From assembly GCA_945865535.1 (NCBI GenBank), contig CAMBDW010000002.1, positions 62,001 to 126,000 of the forward strand: a stretch of DNA of 64,000 nt. The letters run 5' to 3'. Both the position numbers and the translations under genes were made by a program. Numbering within the stretch: the first letter of the stretch is position 1; each line of letters opens with the position of its first letter. The notes under the pieces are model-generated. The model did not search any database, was not told the origin of the DNA, and saw only the letters and a list, made by a program, of their open reading frames with translations. Positions 51,360 through 60,499 of the stretch are shown piece by piece. The stretch is from Chryseobacterium gleum. Its GTDB lineage: Bacteria > Bacteroidota > Bacteroidia > Flavobacteriales > BACL11.

Positions 51360-51968
51360 TTAGTTATTTTTTATTCTCGGCAAACAATAATCCAATACTT
51401 TTTGTACTGACTCATCAATTGAAAGTTGGGTTGTGTTTATCGCTAAATCTGGATTTTCAGGAGCTTCAAATGGAGCATTAATTCCGGTAAAATCTTTTAT
51501 TTCCCCTTTTCTTGCTTTTTGGTAGAGTCCTTTTACATCTCTACTTTCACAAGTTTCTAGTGATGCATTTATATAAACTTCAATAAAGTTTTCTTTTCCA
51601 ATGATATCCTTTGCTATTTTTCTTATTGCTATTGTTGGGCTAATAAAACAGTTTATTGTAACCACTCCGCAATTCATAAATAGTTTTGATACTTCTGCAA
51701 TTCTTCTTACGTTTTCTGTTCTATCTTGAGCTGAAAAAGAAAGATTATTACTGATACCAACCCTGATGTTGTCTCCATCCAAAAGCTGACTTAAAATCCC
51801 TTGAGAGTGTAAATATTTTTCTACTTCCTTGGCTATGGTTGTCTTTCCAGATCCTGAAAGTCCAGTCATCCAAATAACTTTTGATTTTTGATTAAGTAGT
51901 TCTTCTTTGTGCTTTCTCTGAAGCGCATCATCAAAAATGGAGAATATATTTTCTTTTTCTTCTTTCAT
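51360..51968 (-). CDS. cysC: Adenylylsulfate kinase CysC
   Basis: About 202 residues from ATG 51968. A TTG at 51983 would overlap the TAAATTTG -7 box, so the ATG is chosen. The P-loop is VIWMTGLSGSGKTTIAKEVE (residue 35 onwards), followed by QLLDGDNIRVGISNNLSFSA and DRTENVRRIAEVSKLF. CFISPTIAIRKIAKD and FEAPENPDLAINT complete the APS-kinase pattern. The enzyme phosphorylates APS to PAPS, the donor for the sulfotransferases downstream on the opposite strand. It is the first gene of the cysCDN operon. Confidence 0.95.
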   Translation of the reverse strand: MKEEKENIFSIFDDALQRKHKEELLNQKSKVIWMTGLSGSGKTTIAKEVEKYLHSQGILSQLLDGDNIRVGISNNLSFSAQDRTENVRRIAEVSKLFMNCGVVTINCFISPTIAIRKIAKDIIGKENFIEVYINASLETCESRDVKGLYQKARKGEIKDFTGINAPFEAPENPDLAINTTQLSIDESVQKVLDYCLPRIKNN

Positions 51969-51980
51969 AAAATAAGGCCA

Positions 51981-51988
51981 CAAATTTA
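51981..51988 (-). promoter_or_regulatory. -7 promoter box of cysCDN
   Basis: TAAATTTG on the minus strand, an exact TAnnTTTG match, 12 bases before the chosen ATG at 51968. It faces the deoC promoter 48 bases away. Confidence 0.55.
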
Positions 51989-52035
51989 ATCAAAATTTAT
52001 GAATTAGAAATCATGTAATATATCATATAAAATAG

Positions 52036-52043
52036 TAGCTTTG
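52036..52043 (+). promoter_or_regulatory. -7 promoter box of the deoC-to-sulfotransferase operon
   Basis: TAGCTTTG, an exact TAnnTTTG match, 25 bases before the TTG start of deoC. It is the only clear promoter seen for the run of co-directional genes from 52069 to the window end. Confidence 0.5.
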
Positions 52044-52068
52044 TCTTTCTAATCAGCAATAAAGAATT

Positions 52069-52968
52069 TTGAGTTTCCCAGATTTAACAAAAACAGCTAA
52101 AATTGACAAGCTTGGAGTAGATGAGCGGATTGATCGTTTTTGTAAAAGAAGTATAAAAAATGAGGCAAAAGAATACGGATTACATCTAGCTTTAAGTATG
52201 ATTGATCTCACTACTTTGGAAGGAAAAGATACTCCAGAAAAAGTCAAAAGTTTGTGTTATAAAGCAAGACATTTGCACGATTCTTTACCAGGACTTCCTA
52301 GTGTTGCGGCTGTTTGTGTTTATCCTACTTTTGTTTCAATTGCAAAAAAAGAATTGAAGGGAAGCGGAATAAATATTGCCTCTGTTTCTACAGCATTTCC
52401 TAGTGGGCAGTCTACTCTTGAAGTAAAACTTTCAGACACAAAATTTGCTGTAGATCAAGGCGCCGATGAGGTTGATATGGTTATTTCAAGAGGAAAATTC
52501 CTAGCGGGGGAATATAATTTTGTGTATGATGAAATTGCAGCTGTTAAAGAAGTTTGCGGCAAAGCTCACTTAAAAGTTATTTTAGAAACAGGAGAGTTAG
52601 ATACTCTTGATAATGTGAGAAAAGCTAGTGATATTGCAATATATGCTGGAGCTGATTTTATTAAAACTTCTACTGGTAAAATTAGCCCGGCTGCAACTAT
52701 GCCTGTTACTTTTGTTATGCTAAATGCGATAAAAGATTATTACAAAAAGACAGGAATAAAAATAGGAATGAAACCAGCAGGAGGAATCGCTACATCTAAG
52801 ATAGCTTTACAATATTTGGTGATGCTAAACGAAACCCTAGGTGATGAGTGGATGAATAAAGATTTGTATAGATTTGGAGCAAGTAGCTTGGCAAATGATA
52901 TTTTGATGCAACTTGTAAAGCAAGAAAGCGGACATTATCAATCCTTAGATTATTTTTCAAAAGATTAA
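52069..52968 (+). CDS. deoC: Deoxyribose-phosphate aldolase
   Basis: A 299-residue TIM-barrel aldolase starting at TTG. Schiff-base chemistry residues are in ADFIKTSTGKISPAATMPVT (about residues 200-219, with the Lys of 'KTSTG') and MKPAGGIATSKIALQYL (second conserved Lys near 235). ASVSTAFPSGQSTLEVKLSD and GADEVDMVISRGKFL are family hallmarks. It cleaves 2-deoxyribose-5-phosphate to glyceraldehyde-3-phosphate and acetaldehyde. The next gene, an aldehyde dehydrogenase 3 bases later, could oxidise the acetaldehyde. Confidence 0.95.
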   Translation: MSFPDLTKTAKIDKLGVDERIDRFCKRSIKNEAKEYGLHLALSMIDLTTLEGKDTPEKVKSLCYKARHLHDSLPGLPSVAAVCVYPTFVSIAKKELKGSGINIASVSTAFPSGQSTLEVKLSDTKFAVDQGADEVDMVISRGKFLAGEYNFVYDEIAAVKEVCGKAHLKVILETGELDTLDNVRKASDIAIYAGADFIKTSTGKISPAATMPVTFVMLNAIKDYYKKTGIKIGMKPAGGIATSKIALQYLVMLNETLGDEWMNKDLYRFGASSLANDILMQLVKQESGHYQSLDYFSKD

Positions 52969-52971
52969 CAT

Positions 52972-54426
52972 ATGAGTAAATTACAGTTAAATAAAAGTTG
53001 GAAGTATGCTGATGCTCTTGAAAGTACAGATCATATTAGATTAAAAGAAAAATATGATTTGTTTATAAATGGAGCGTTTGTAAAGCCAAACTCAAAAAAG
53101 TATTTTGATACAATAAACCCAGCAACAGATGAGGTAATTGCTAAGATTGCTGAAGCCAATAAAAAAGATATTGATTTGGCAGTAAAATCTGCTAGAATAG
53201 CTTTTAAAAGTTGGTCAAAACTTACAGCAAAAGAAAGGGGAAAATATATTTTTAGAATTGCCAGAATGATACAAGAAAGAGCAAAGGAATTTGCAGTGAT
53301 TGAAAGTATGGATGGAGGAAAGCCCATTAGAGAATCCATAAATGTTGATATTCCTTTGGCGGCAAATCATTTCTTTTATTATGCGGGTTGGGCAGATAAA
53401 TTAGAGTATGCTTTCCCAAATAAAATTCCTAAACCATTAGGAGTTGCAGGCCAGATAATCCCTTGGAATTTCCCTCTGCTAATGGCAGCTTGGAAAATTG
53501 CTCCAGCCATTGCATGTGGCAATACTGTTGTTTTAAAACCAGCTGAAACGACCTCATTAACAGCTCTTAAACTTGCTGAAATTATTCAGGAAAGCGGTCT
53601 TCCGAAAGGGGTTGTAAACATTGTAACTGGCGCAGGAAATACTGGTGCTGAGCTAGTAAATCATCCGCATATTGATAAGATTGCATTCACAGGATCTACC
53701 AATGTGGGGAAGTTAATTCAGAAAAGTATTTCAGGCACTAAAAAGAAATCTACTCTAGAACTTGGAGGCAAAGGAGCAAATATTATTTTTGAAGATGCCG
53801 CTATTGATCAAGCGGTTGAAGGAATTATTAATGCAATATTTTTCAATCAAGGACATGTTTGTTGTGCGGGGTCTCGACTTTTTGTCCAAGAAAGTGTCGC
53901 TAAAGATTTTATTGAGAAATTAAAAGACAGAATGTCTTCATTAATTGTTGGAAATCCCTTAGATAAAAATACAGATATTGGAGCGATAAATTCCAAAGAA
54001 CAATTAGCCACAATAAATAAGTATATAAAAATTGGCAAAAAAGAAGGAGGAGAGATTTATCAGTCAAAATGCAGTATTTCTAAAAAAGGAAATTGGTGTC
54101 CTCCAACTTTGTTTTTAAATGTTTCTCAGTCTCACGCCATAGTTCAAGAAGAAATTTTTGGTCCTGTTTTAGCAATTCAGACTTTTAGAACAATTGATGA
54201 GGTGATTGAAAAAGCAAATAATACCCCTTTTGGTTTGTCTGCTGGTGTTTGGACTGAAAAAGGGGCTAAGATTTTCAAACTAACTAAAGAATTAAATGCT
54301 GGAGTAGTTTGGGCAAATACATACAATAAATTTGATCCTGCATCTCCTTTTGGAGGCTTTAAAGAGAGTGGTTTTGGCAGAGAAGGAGGCTTACATGGAT
54401 TGAAAGCATATTTAAAATTTGAATAA
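52972..54426 (+). CDS. NAD(P)-dependent aldehyde dehydrogenase
   Basis: A 484-residue ALDH. The cofactor region includes GQIIPWNFPLLMAAWKIAPA (about 158-177) and VLKPAETTSL. The nicotinamide loop is IAFTGSTNVGKLIQ, the general-base Glu is in LELGGKGANIIF (about residue 262), and the nucleophile is in FNQGHVCCAGSRLFV (Cys near 296-297). PFGGFKESGFGREGG marks the C-terminus. In context it probably oxidises acetaldehyde from DeoC. It shares its last base with the next gene, an inactive-looking ALDH relative. Confidence 0.95.
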   Translation: MSKLQLNKSWKYADALESTDHIRLKEKYDLFINGAFVKPNSKKYFDTINPATDEVIAKIAEANKKDIDLAVKSARIAFKSWSKLTAKERGKYIFRIARMIQERAKEFAVIESMDGGKPIRESINVDIPLAANHFFYYAGWADKLEYAFPNKIPKPLGVAGQIIPWNFPLLMAAWKIAPAIACGNTVVLKPAETTSLTALKLAEIIQESGLPKGVVNIVTGAGNTGAELVNHPHIDKIAFTGSTNVGKLIQKSISGTKKKSTLELGGKGANIIFEDAAIDQAVEGIINAIFFNQGHVCCAGSRLFVQESVAKDFIEKLKDRMSSLIVGNPLDKNTDIGAINSKEQLATINKYIKIGKKEGGEIYQSKCSISKKGNWCPPTLFLNVSQSHAIVQEEIFGPVLAIQTFRTIDEVIEKANNTPFGLSAGVWTEKGAKIFKLTKELNAGVVWANTYNKFDPASPFGGFKESGFGREGGLHGLKAYLKFE

Positions 54427-55286
54427 TGGCAAGAATAGACGTTTTAAAAACATATAAAATCTTTATTGGAGGAAAATTCCCAAGATCAGAATCAGGAAGA
54501 TATTTTCATATGAAAAATAAGAAGGGAGAATTACTAGCAAATATGTGTCTTTCGTCCAGAAAGGATTTTAGAAATGCGGTAGTTGAGGCCAGAAAAGTTC
54601 AAAAATCTTGGGAAAGTGCATCTGCATTAAATAGAGGTCAGGTTCTTTACAGAATTGCAGAAATGTTAGAAGGCAGAAAATCACAATTTATAGAGGAGTT
54701 AATGATGACTGGATCATCAAAATCTCAAGCAAAAAATGAAGTAGAACTAAGTATAGATAGGTTAATATATTATGCCGGCTGGAGCGATAAATTTCAGCAG
54801 ATTTTCAGTTCGGTTAATCCTGTGGCATCCAATCATTTTAATTTTTCAGTATTGCAAAGCATGGGAGTTGTTTCGGTTATTTCTGCTAACGAACACCCAT
54901 TATTAGCACTGATTTCTGTAGTTGCTCCTGTTATTGTTGGAGGGAATACTTGTGTTATTTTATCTTCTGAAGAAAATCCTATGGTAAGTATTTCTTTTGC
55001 TGAAGTAATAAATACAGCAGATGTTCCTCATGGGGTGGTAAATATTTTAACAGGAAAAAGAAAAGAACTAATCAGTCATTTTGCTTCTCATAAGGATGTA
55101 AATGCGATTGTTTATTGTGGAGACAATAATGAAGAAATAAAACAGATCGAGAAACTATCGGTAGAAAATTTGAAAAGAGTAACCATTTACAAACAAAAAA
55201 ATTGGAATGGGAAAACAGATCAATCGCCTTATTTTATTGAAAAATGTCAAGAAATAAAAACGATATGGCATCCTACTGAAGTATAA
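54426..55286 (+). CDS. Truncated aldehyde dehydrogenase-like protein, non-catalytic
   Basis: A 286-residue protein matching only the N-terminal (cofactor) part of ALDHs. Recognisable are FIGGKFPRSESGRYFHMKN, ARKVQKSWESASALNRGQVL, VISANEHPLLALISVVAPVI (counterpart of 'iiPWNfPl') and DVPHGVVNILTGKRKELISH. The nicotinamide loop 'FTGS' is replaced by VYCGDNNEE. The catalytic Glu and Cys segments are absent, and the protein ends about 200 residues early. It overlaps the real ALDH by one base, so it is coupled and may be a heteromeric partner. I recall the deoC-ALDH-ALDH arrangement from other Bacteroidota, so this is not fresh decay. Confidence 0.8.
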   Translation: MARIDVLKTYKIFIGGKFPRSESGRYFHMKNKKGELLANMCLSSRKDFRNAVVEARKVQKSWESASALNRGQVLYRIAEMLEGRKSQFIEELMMTGSSKSQAKNEVELSIDRLIYYAGWSDKFQQIFSSVNPVASNHFNFSVLQSMGVVSVISANEHPLLALISVVAPVIVGGNTCVILSSEENPMVSISFAEVINTADVPHGVVNILTGKRKELISHFASHKDVNAIVYCGDNNEEIKQIEKLSVENLKRVTIYKQKNWNGKTDQSPYFIEKCQEIKTIWHPTEV

Positions 55287-55296
55287 AACAGTTGCA

Positions 55297-56088
55297 ATGA
55301 ATTTTCAAGATTTATTAAAAACAGCAATTAATGCTTCAATTCAAGCAGGTGACGCAATAATGGAGGTTTATGCTTCCAATTTTGAAGTTGAGCATAAAAC
55401 TGACCAATCTCCCTTAACTCTTGCAGATAAAAACTCTAATACAATAATTGAAAAATTTCTTTTAAAAACCAACATTCCCATTTTAAGTGAAGAAGGGGCT
55501 AAAGCAGCTTATTCTGAAAGAAAAAATTGGGAATACTCATGGCTAGTTGATCCTTTAGACGGCACTAAAGAATTTGTAAAAAGAAATGGTGAGTTTACCG
55601 TTAATATAGCTATGATTCATAATGGTAATCCTATAATTGGTGTAATTTATGTGCCTGTAAAAGAAGAACTCTATTTTGCAATGGAAGGTTTAGGTTCTTA
55701 TAAGGCTAGTAGAAATTCAGTAATTGACAGTTTAGATAACTTAATTTCTGAATCTAATAAATTACCTATTGATTATAAAAGAACTAATTATGTAGTTGTT
55801 GGTTCTCGTTCTCATATGTCTAGAGAAACTGAATCCTTTTTTGAAGAAAAGAAAAAATTGCATGGTGATGTTGAGGTGATGGCTGTTGGCTCATCATTAA
55901 AACTTTGCATGGTAGCAGAAGGAAAAGCGGATGCTTATCCTAGATATGCGCCAACAATGGAGTGGGATACAGGAGCGGGACATGCAATTGCAAAGTATGC
56001 AGGTTTTTCTGTAAAGCAATATAATTCTTATGAGGATGTGATTTACAATAAGGAAGACTTATTGAATCCATGGTTTTTAGTTAATTAA
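55297..56088 (+). CDS. cysQ: 3'(2'),5'-bisphosphate nucleotidase CysQ
   Basis: A 263-residue Mg-dependent phosphatase of the inositol-monophosphatase superfamily. Metal-binding motifs are LSEEGAK (about residue 65), WLVDPLDGTKEFVKRNGEFT (about 85-104) and EWDTGAGHAIAKYAG (about 229-243). CysQ converts 3'-phosphoadenosine 5'-phosphate (PAP), the inhibitory by-product of sulfotransfer, to AMP. Its place beside the sulfotransferases and opposite PAPS synthesis fits that role. It starts 10 bases after the ALDH-like gene and abuts the flippase. Confidence 0.95.
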   Translation: MNFQDLLKTAINASIQAGDAIMEVYASNFEVEHKTDQSPLTLADKNSNTIIEKFLLKTNIPILSEEGAKAAYSERKNWEYSWLVDPLDGTKEFVKRNGEFTVNIAMIHNGNPIIGVIYVPVKEELYFAMEGLGSYKASRNSVIDSLDNLISESNKLPIDYKRTNYVVVGSRSHMSRETESFFEEKKKLHGDVEVMAVGSSLKLCMVAEGKADAYPRYAPTMEWDTGAGHAIAKYAGFSVKQYNSYEDVIYNKEDLLNPWFLVN

Positions 56089-56092
56089 TTTG

Positions 56093-57448
56093 ATGAAAAA
56101 AAGACTTCAAAAAGCACTAGAAGATAAAGATTTTGCAGAACTTCTTAAAGGAGGTGGTATATCTTTTTTTTTACGTTTTGGAGGCCTTGCTGTTGGTTTT
56201 TTATTAACCTGGGTTATAGCTTACTTTTTTAAAGCAGATGGCTTAGGAGATTATGTTTTAGCTACTACTGTTTTGAGTCTTTTTGTTCTATTAGCAATAA
56301 TCGGCTTAGATACAACTGCAATTCGTTTTATTGCCTCTTTTGCTTCACAGGAAAAATGGACAAGTATTTTTCATTTTAGAAAACAAGCAGTAATTATTTT
56401 ATCTTTTACATCTATTATTGCATCTATCCTGATGTATTTCTTAGCAATTCCTATTGCAGATTTAATTAATACAAAAGCTGAATATATTCAGCTAAACGCA
56501 TTTTTTGTATTGCCAGTGGCATTTTTCATGTTACATTATGAGAGTTTAAGGGGACTTAAGAGAATTACTGAATTTTCCTTCTTTTATAGGATGTCTCAAG
56601 GGCTATTTTCGTTGCTTGCAATTGGGGTAATATACCAATTTAATAAAGGCGCTGAGGTTCCAGTTTACGCATATCTAGTGAGTGTATTAATAGTTTCTAT
56701 TTTATCATTCTTAAGTTTCCGATATTGGTTGAAAAAGAGATCAGATGGAAAAGAAAGTGCGGAAAAAGAAATAATGAGTTATTCTACTTTACTGAAGATT
56801 TCTATTCCCTTGATGTTTGCTCAATCTGTGCAATTTATTATGGCTTGGACTGATAAATTAATGTTGGGCAATATGACAAATCCAAAAGAGGTTGGAATTT
56901 ATTTTACAGCATTTAAACTTTCCATGTTTGCGGCAGTTGCTTTGATGTCGATCAATAGTATTGCAGCACCAAAATTTGCAGAATTTTTTGCAAGAAATGA
57001 TATGGAAGGATTGAAAAAAGTTACTCATCAGTCTACAAAAATGATTTTCTGGACTTCACTTCCTTTGATAGTAATTTTCTTTAGTTTACCAGAATTTTTT
57101 CTTGGTTTATTTGGAGAGGAGTTTAAGATTGGGGTAACTGCATTTATATTTATGTCTTGCGGAAGATTAGTAAGTTCCTTTTCAGGCTCGGTAGGAAGTA
57201 TTTTGCAGATGTCGGGAAATCAAAATATATACGGATTAATATTGCTACTTGGGGCGGTTATGAATGTAGGTTTAAATTTTATATTGATTCCCGAGGGTAA
57301 TCCTCTTTCTGGTTTTGGAATTAGTGGAATTGATGGAGCTGCATTTGCATCCATGTGTAGTTTGTCATTTTGGAATCTAAGCATGGTTTTGGTAGTTAAA
57401 AAGAAGTTTGGATTTTATACATTTTATATTCCATTTCTAAAAAGATGA
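56093..57448 (+). CDS. Wzx-like polysaccharide flippase (oligosaccharide transporter)
   Basis: About 451 residues with roughly twelve to fourteen transmembrane segments, of the MOP superfamily. The start is taken at ATG 56093; a TTG at 56090 adds one codon. GGGISFFLRFGGLAVGFLLTW (first 20: GGGISFFLRFGGLAVGFLLT) marks helix 1, and FKADGLGDYVLATTVLSLFV helix 2. Later parts are SIPLMFAQSVQFIMAWTDKL and GLNFILIPEGNPLSGFG-like text (VGLNFILIPEGNPLSGFGIS), typical of Wzx/RfbX. It moves lipid-linked repeat units to the periplasmic face. It abuts cysQ and overlaps the first sulfotransferase by ATGA. Confidence 0.88.
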   Translation: MKKRLQKALEDKDFAELLKGGGISFFLRFGGLAVGFLLTWVIAYFFKADGLGDYVLATTVLSLFVLLAIIGLDTTAIRFIASFASQEKWTSIFHFRKQAVIILSFTSIIASILMYFLAIPIADLINTKAEYIQLNAFFVLPVAFFMLHYESLRGLKRITEFSFFYRMSQGLFSLLAIGVIYQFNKGAEVPVYAYLVSVLIVSILSFLSFRYWLKKRSDGKESAEKEIMSYSTLLKISIPLMFAQSVQFIMAWTDKLMLGNMTNPKEVGIYFTAFKLSMFAAVALMSINSIAAPKFAEFFARNDMEGLKKVTHQSTKMIFWTSLPLIVIFFSLPEFFLGLFGEEFKIGVTAFIFMSCGRLVSSFSGSVGSILQMSGNQNIYGLILLLGAVMNVGLNFILIPEGNPLSGFGISGIDGAAFASMCSLSFWNLSMVLVVKKKFGFYTFYIPFLKR

Positions 57449-58356
57449 AAACTAAATTGCCAAATTTTCTAATTGTTGGAGCTGCAAAAAGTGGTACTTC
57501 ATCTCTTCATAATTACTTAAATCAACATCCTGAAGTTTTTATGCCTACTTTCAACAAAGAAGGAATGAAAGTGAAAGAACCAAGATTTTTAATAAAAGAT
57601 TTGGTTCAGCACAGAGTACATAATGGAGTTTGGACTTTTGAGGAATATCAATCTTTATTTGCTGATGTCAAAGATGAAAAGGCTATTGGAGAATCTACGG
57701 TTCTTTATTTGTATTATTATAAAGATGCTATTCAAAACATAAAACATTATTTAGGTGAAGATGTGAAAATAATCATAATGCTTAGAAATCCAATTGATCG
57801 GGCTTATTCGGCTTATTTATTTGCCTCTAGAACTCATCAAGAAAATCAGACTTTTGAAAAAGCCTTAATCAATTCTAGAGAAAGGTATAATAAGGATGAC
57901 ACTTTAAGTCCTATGATTTTGTATAAAGAATTAGGTATGTATTATAAAATGGTAAAAGCTTATATGGAAAAATTTAAACATATTCATATTGTTCTTTATG
58001 ATGATTTCATTTTGCAAACTAATTTAGAAGTAAGGCGAGTATTTGATTTTTTAAATGTTAGTAATACTAATGAGATTAACTCAAGTAAAGTTATTAATTC
58101 TGGAGGTCAGAAGTGGAACTCAAGAGTTGCGAAAGATTTACTTATGGGAGAAGGAAGTATGAAAAAGTCCCTAAAATTTTTGCTGCCAAAAAATGTAAGA
58201 GTATATATTAAAAAAATTTTGATAAATAGTTTTACTAGTAAAGCTAACAAGATGAATAAATCAATAAGAAAAGAATTATTAGACTATTACCAAAAGGATA
58301 TTCAATTGCTAGAAAAGTTAATTAATAAAGATTTAAGCAAATGGATGAAAATATAA
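57445..58356 (+). CDS. PAPS-dependent sulfotransferase
   Basis: A 303-residue sulfotransferase. The 5'-phosphosulfate loop is LIVGAAKSGTSSLHNYLNQH (about residues 9-28). The 3'-phosphate site is IIIMLRNPIDRAYSAYLFAS (about 109-128), and a 'Rye'-type segment NSRERYNKD follows. It moves sulfate from PAPS to a hydroxyl of a glycan or glycolipid in the cytoplasm. Its ATG overlaps the flippase stop by 4 bases. The next gene is a tandem paralogue with 16 bases of overlap. Confidence 0.92.
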   Translation: MKTKLPNFLIVGAAKSGTSSLHNYLNQHPEVFMPTFNKEGMKVKEPRFLIKDLVQHRVHNGVWTFEEYQSLFADVKDEKAIGESTVLYLYYYKDAIQNIKHYLGEDVKIIIMLRNPIDRAYSAYLFASRTHQENQTFEKALINSRERYNKDDTLSPMILYKELGMYYKMVKAYMEKFKHIHIVLYDDFILQTNLEVRRVFDFLNVSNTNEINSSKVINSGGQKWNSRVAKDLLMGEGSMKKSLKFLLPKNVRVYIKKILINSFTSKANKMNKSIRKELLDYYQKDIQLLEKLINKDLSKWMKI

Positions 58357-59249
58357 ATTTACCTAACCTTCTTATTGTAGGAGCGGCAAAAAGTGGAACA
58401 ACTTCACTTCATAATTACCTTAAACAACATCCAGCTATTTTTATGACCGAACATAAAGAGCCTCATTTTCTAATTAATTCTGAGATTGGTGAAAGTAGAG
58501 TTCATAAGGGGGTTATTACATTAGAGGAGTATAAGAAAATGTTTGAAACTAAGAGGGGCTACAGCTATAAAGGAGAATCAAGCGTTATGTATTTGGCTTT
58601 TCCTGAATTTTCAATTAAGAATATTAAAAAACACTTAACTCCTGATGTAAAAATAATTATAATGCTTAGAAATCCTATTGAAAGAGCGTTTGCGGGTTAC
58701 CTCCATAATTTACGATATAATCCTTCTGAAAACTTAAGTTTTGAACAAGCAATTGAAAATTCTGAAGATAGGTATCATAAAGATATAGATATAACCCCAG
58801 ATACTAGGTATCTTCATGTTGGGATGTATGATAATCAGGTCAAACAATATATAAAAGCTTTTGGTGATAATGTTCATGTTATTATTTATGATGACTATGT
58901 GAGTAATATTAATTTATGTTTAGAAGAGGTCTTTGATTTTTTGAAAATTGAAAAGATTGCAATTGATACATCTAAAAGGCATATGGAAGGAGGTTGGATG
59001 TTTAAGAATAAATTTTTGAGAAATCTAATAATACCACAAAATAATTTTAAATCATTAATTAAAAGTATTTTTCCAAATAAAAAGATAAGAGAAGGGCTAA
59101 AACAGAAAGTAATAAATATAAGTACTGTTGAGACTCCTCAACTGTCTATTGCAATGATAAATAAATTAAGAATGTATTATAAAAAAGATGTGCTGAATCT
59201 CGCTAAATTATTAAATAGAGATTTGAGTCATTGGATTGATAAAAGCTAA
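58341..59249 (+). CDS. PAPS-dependent sulfotransferase, tandem paralogue
   Basis: A 302-residue sulfotransferase with PAPS motifs LIVGAAKSGTTSLHNYLKQH (about 11-30) and IIIMLRNPIERAFAGYLHNL (about 103-122). It is clearly related to the preceding gene along its whole length, so the pair arose by tandem duplication; divergence of the acceptor-facing parts suggests different positions or sugars are sulfated. Its start lies 16 bases inside the previous gene, implying translational coupling. A third full-type copy begins at 63456. Confidence 0.92.
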   Translation: MDENINLPNLLIVGAAKSGTTSLHNYLKQHPAIFMTEHKEPHFLINSEIGESRVHKGVITLEEYKKMFETKRGYSYKGESSVMYLAFPEFSIKNIKKHLTPDVKIIIMLRNPIERAFAGYLHNLRYNPSENLSFEQAIENSEDRYHKDIDITPDTRYLHVGMYDNQVKQYIKAFGDNVHVIIYDDYVSNINLCLEEVFDFLKIEKIAIDTSKRHMEGGWMFKNKFLRNLIIPQNNFKSLIKSIFPNKKIREGLKQKVINISTVETPQLSIAMINKLRMYYKKDVLNLAKLLNRDLSHWIDKS

Positions 59250-59251
59250 TT

Positions 59252-60499
59252 TTGAAAACTAAAGTTCTAAATATCATCATAACATTTATGCTTGTGTCGA
59301 GCACAGGAGGACTTCTATTTGTTTTTAATAGAAATCTTGCTTCTTTGATATTTGTTATAATTATGATTTTTGGTTTGTTATTAATAGGTAAAAAAATTAA
59401 GAAATCTATCTTTTATTCTTCTTTCTTGGCCCTTTTAGTTGTTTTAGCATTGTTTGCAATAAATTTTGTTTATGCAATAAATACACAATCATTAACTAAG
59501 TATTCTTTTTTTGGGATTATAATTTTTACAACCGTTCTCACTCTATTTTATTTTAATAATCAAGGAGGCAAAGAAATTTTTATTAAGAGCTTATATTTTG
59601 TACTAAAATTAATTCTTTTTCATTCTTTATTTAGTTTTATAGCATATTTCATTGTTAAAGATAATTTATTCTTGCTCACTTCAGAATATCATGATAGTAA
59701 TACATATAATTATTTGTTTTATTATTCAGTAAAGGATGTGAGTGCGATCAACTTGTTCGGTTTAGATATTCATAGAAATGCAGGAATATTTTGGGAACCA
59801 GGAATTTTACAGATATACTTAAATATTTTGTTTTTTTTAGAGGTAAGTGTGTTTAAAAGAAGTAAGTCATTGCTAGCTCTTATTATTATAGGTATATTAT
59901 CTACCTACTCTACTACTGGGTTATTATTATTAATGATACAGCTTATATATTTTTTACAAAAGGAATTTAAAAAGAATATTGCAATAGTTTTAATGGTAAT
60001 AATTGCAACTCCTTTGTATTTCCTTTTTTCTGCAAATATGAATGAAAAAGTTTATGGAGAGGGGGAAAATTCATTCCAAAAAAGATTGCTTGATCTAACC
60101 CAGCCATTGTTTATCGCATTCGAGCATCCGCTTACTGGTGTTGGTCTAGATATAGATCGGTTTCAGGAAGTAAGAGAAGAGTTTTATAGTAATTCTAATT
60201 TAAATGAAATGTTTGGGGAAGTGGGAATTCAACAAAAGTTAGAGACCACATCTAAGGGCAGTACAAATTCTATAATGTATATGTTGGCAGGCATGGGATT
60301 TCCTACTGCTATATTATTTATGGTTATGTTTATAAAACAACAAATTGTAACACATGATAGATTTATTTGGTTTATTATTACATTTCTTTCGATAATGTCA
60401 GAACCCTTGTTATTTAGACCATTTTTCTTTCTATTTATTATATCAGGATTTTTTCATTTCTTTTATAAAGTTGCAAATCACAAGAAACAACTAGCATGA
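59252..60499 (+). CDS. Wzy-like O-antigen/exopolysaccharide polymerase
   Basis: A 415-residue polytopic protein starting at TTG, with about ten to twelve hydrophobic segments. A large periplasmic loop (about residues 140-180) is followed by HRNAGIFWEPGILQIYLNIL, a pattern seen in Wzy/O-antigen-ligase proteins ('R..g.f.EPg..g.yl...'), then STYSTTGLLLLMIQLIYFLQ. Sequence identity in this family is low, so the call rests on topology, this motif and context between the sulfotransferases and the epimerase. It would polymerise flipped repeat units. Confidence 0.75.
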   Translation: MKTKVLNIIITFMLVSSTGGLLFVFNRNLASLIFVIIMIFGLLLIGKKIKKSIFYSSFLALLVVLALFAINFVYAINTQSLTKYSFFGIIIFTTVLTLFYFNNQGGKEIFIKSLYFVLKLILFHSLFSFIAYFIVKDNLFLLTSEYHDSNTYNYLFYYSVKDVSAINLFGLDIHRNAGIFWEPGILQIYLNILFFLEVSVFKRSKSLLALIIIGILSTYSTTGLLLLMIQLIYFLQKEFKKNIAIVLMVIIATPLYFLFSANMNEKVYGEGENSFQKRLLDLTQPLFIAFEHPLTGVGLDIDRFQEVREEFYSNSNLNEMFGEVGIQQKLETTSKGSTNSIMYMLAGMGFPTAILFMVMFIKQQIVTHDRFIWFIITFLSIMSEPLLFRPFFFLFIISGFFHFFYKVANHKKQLA

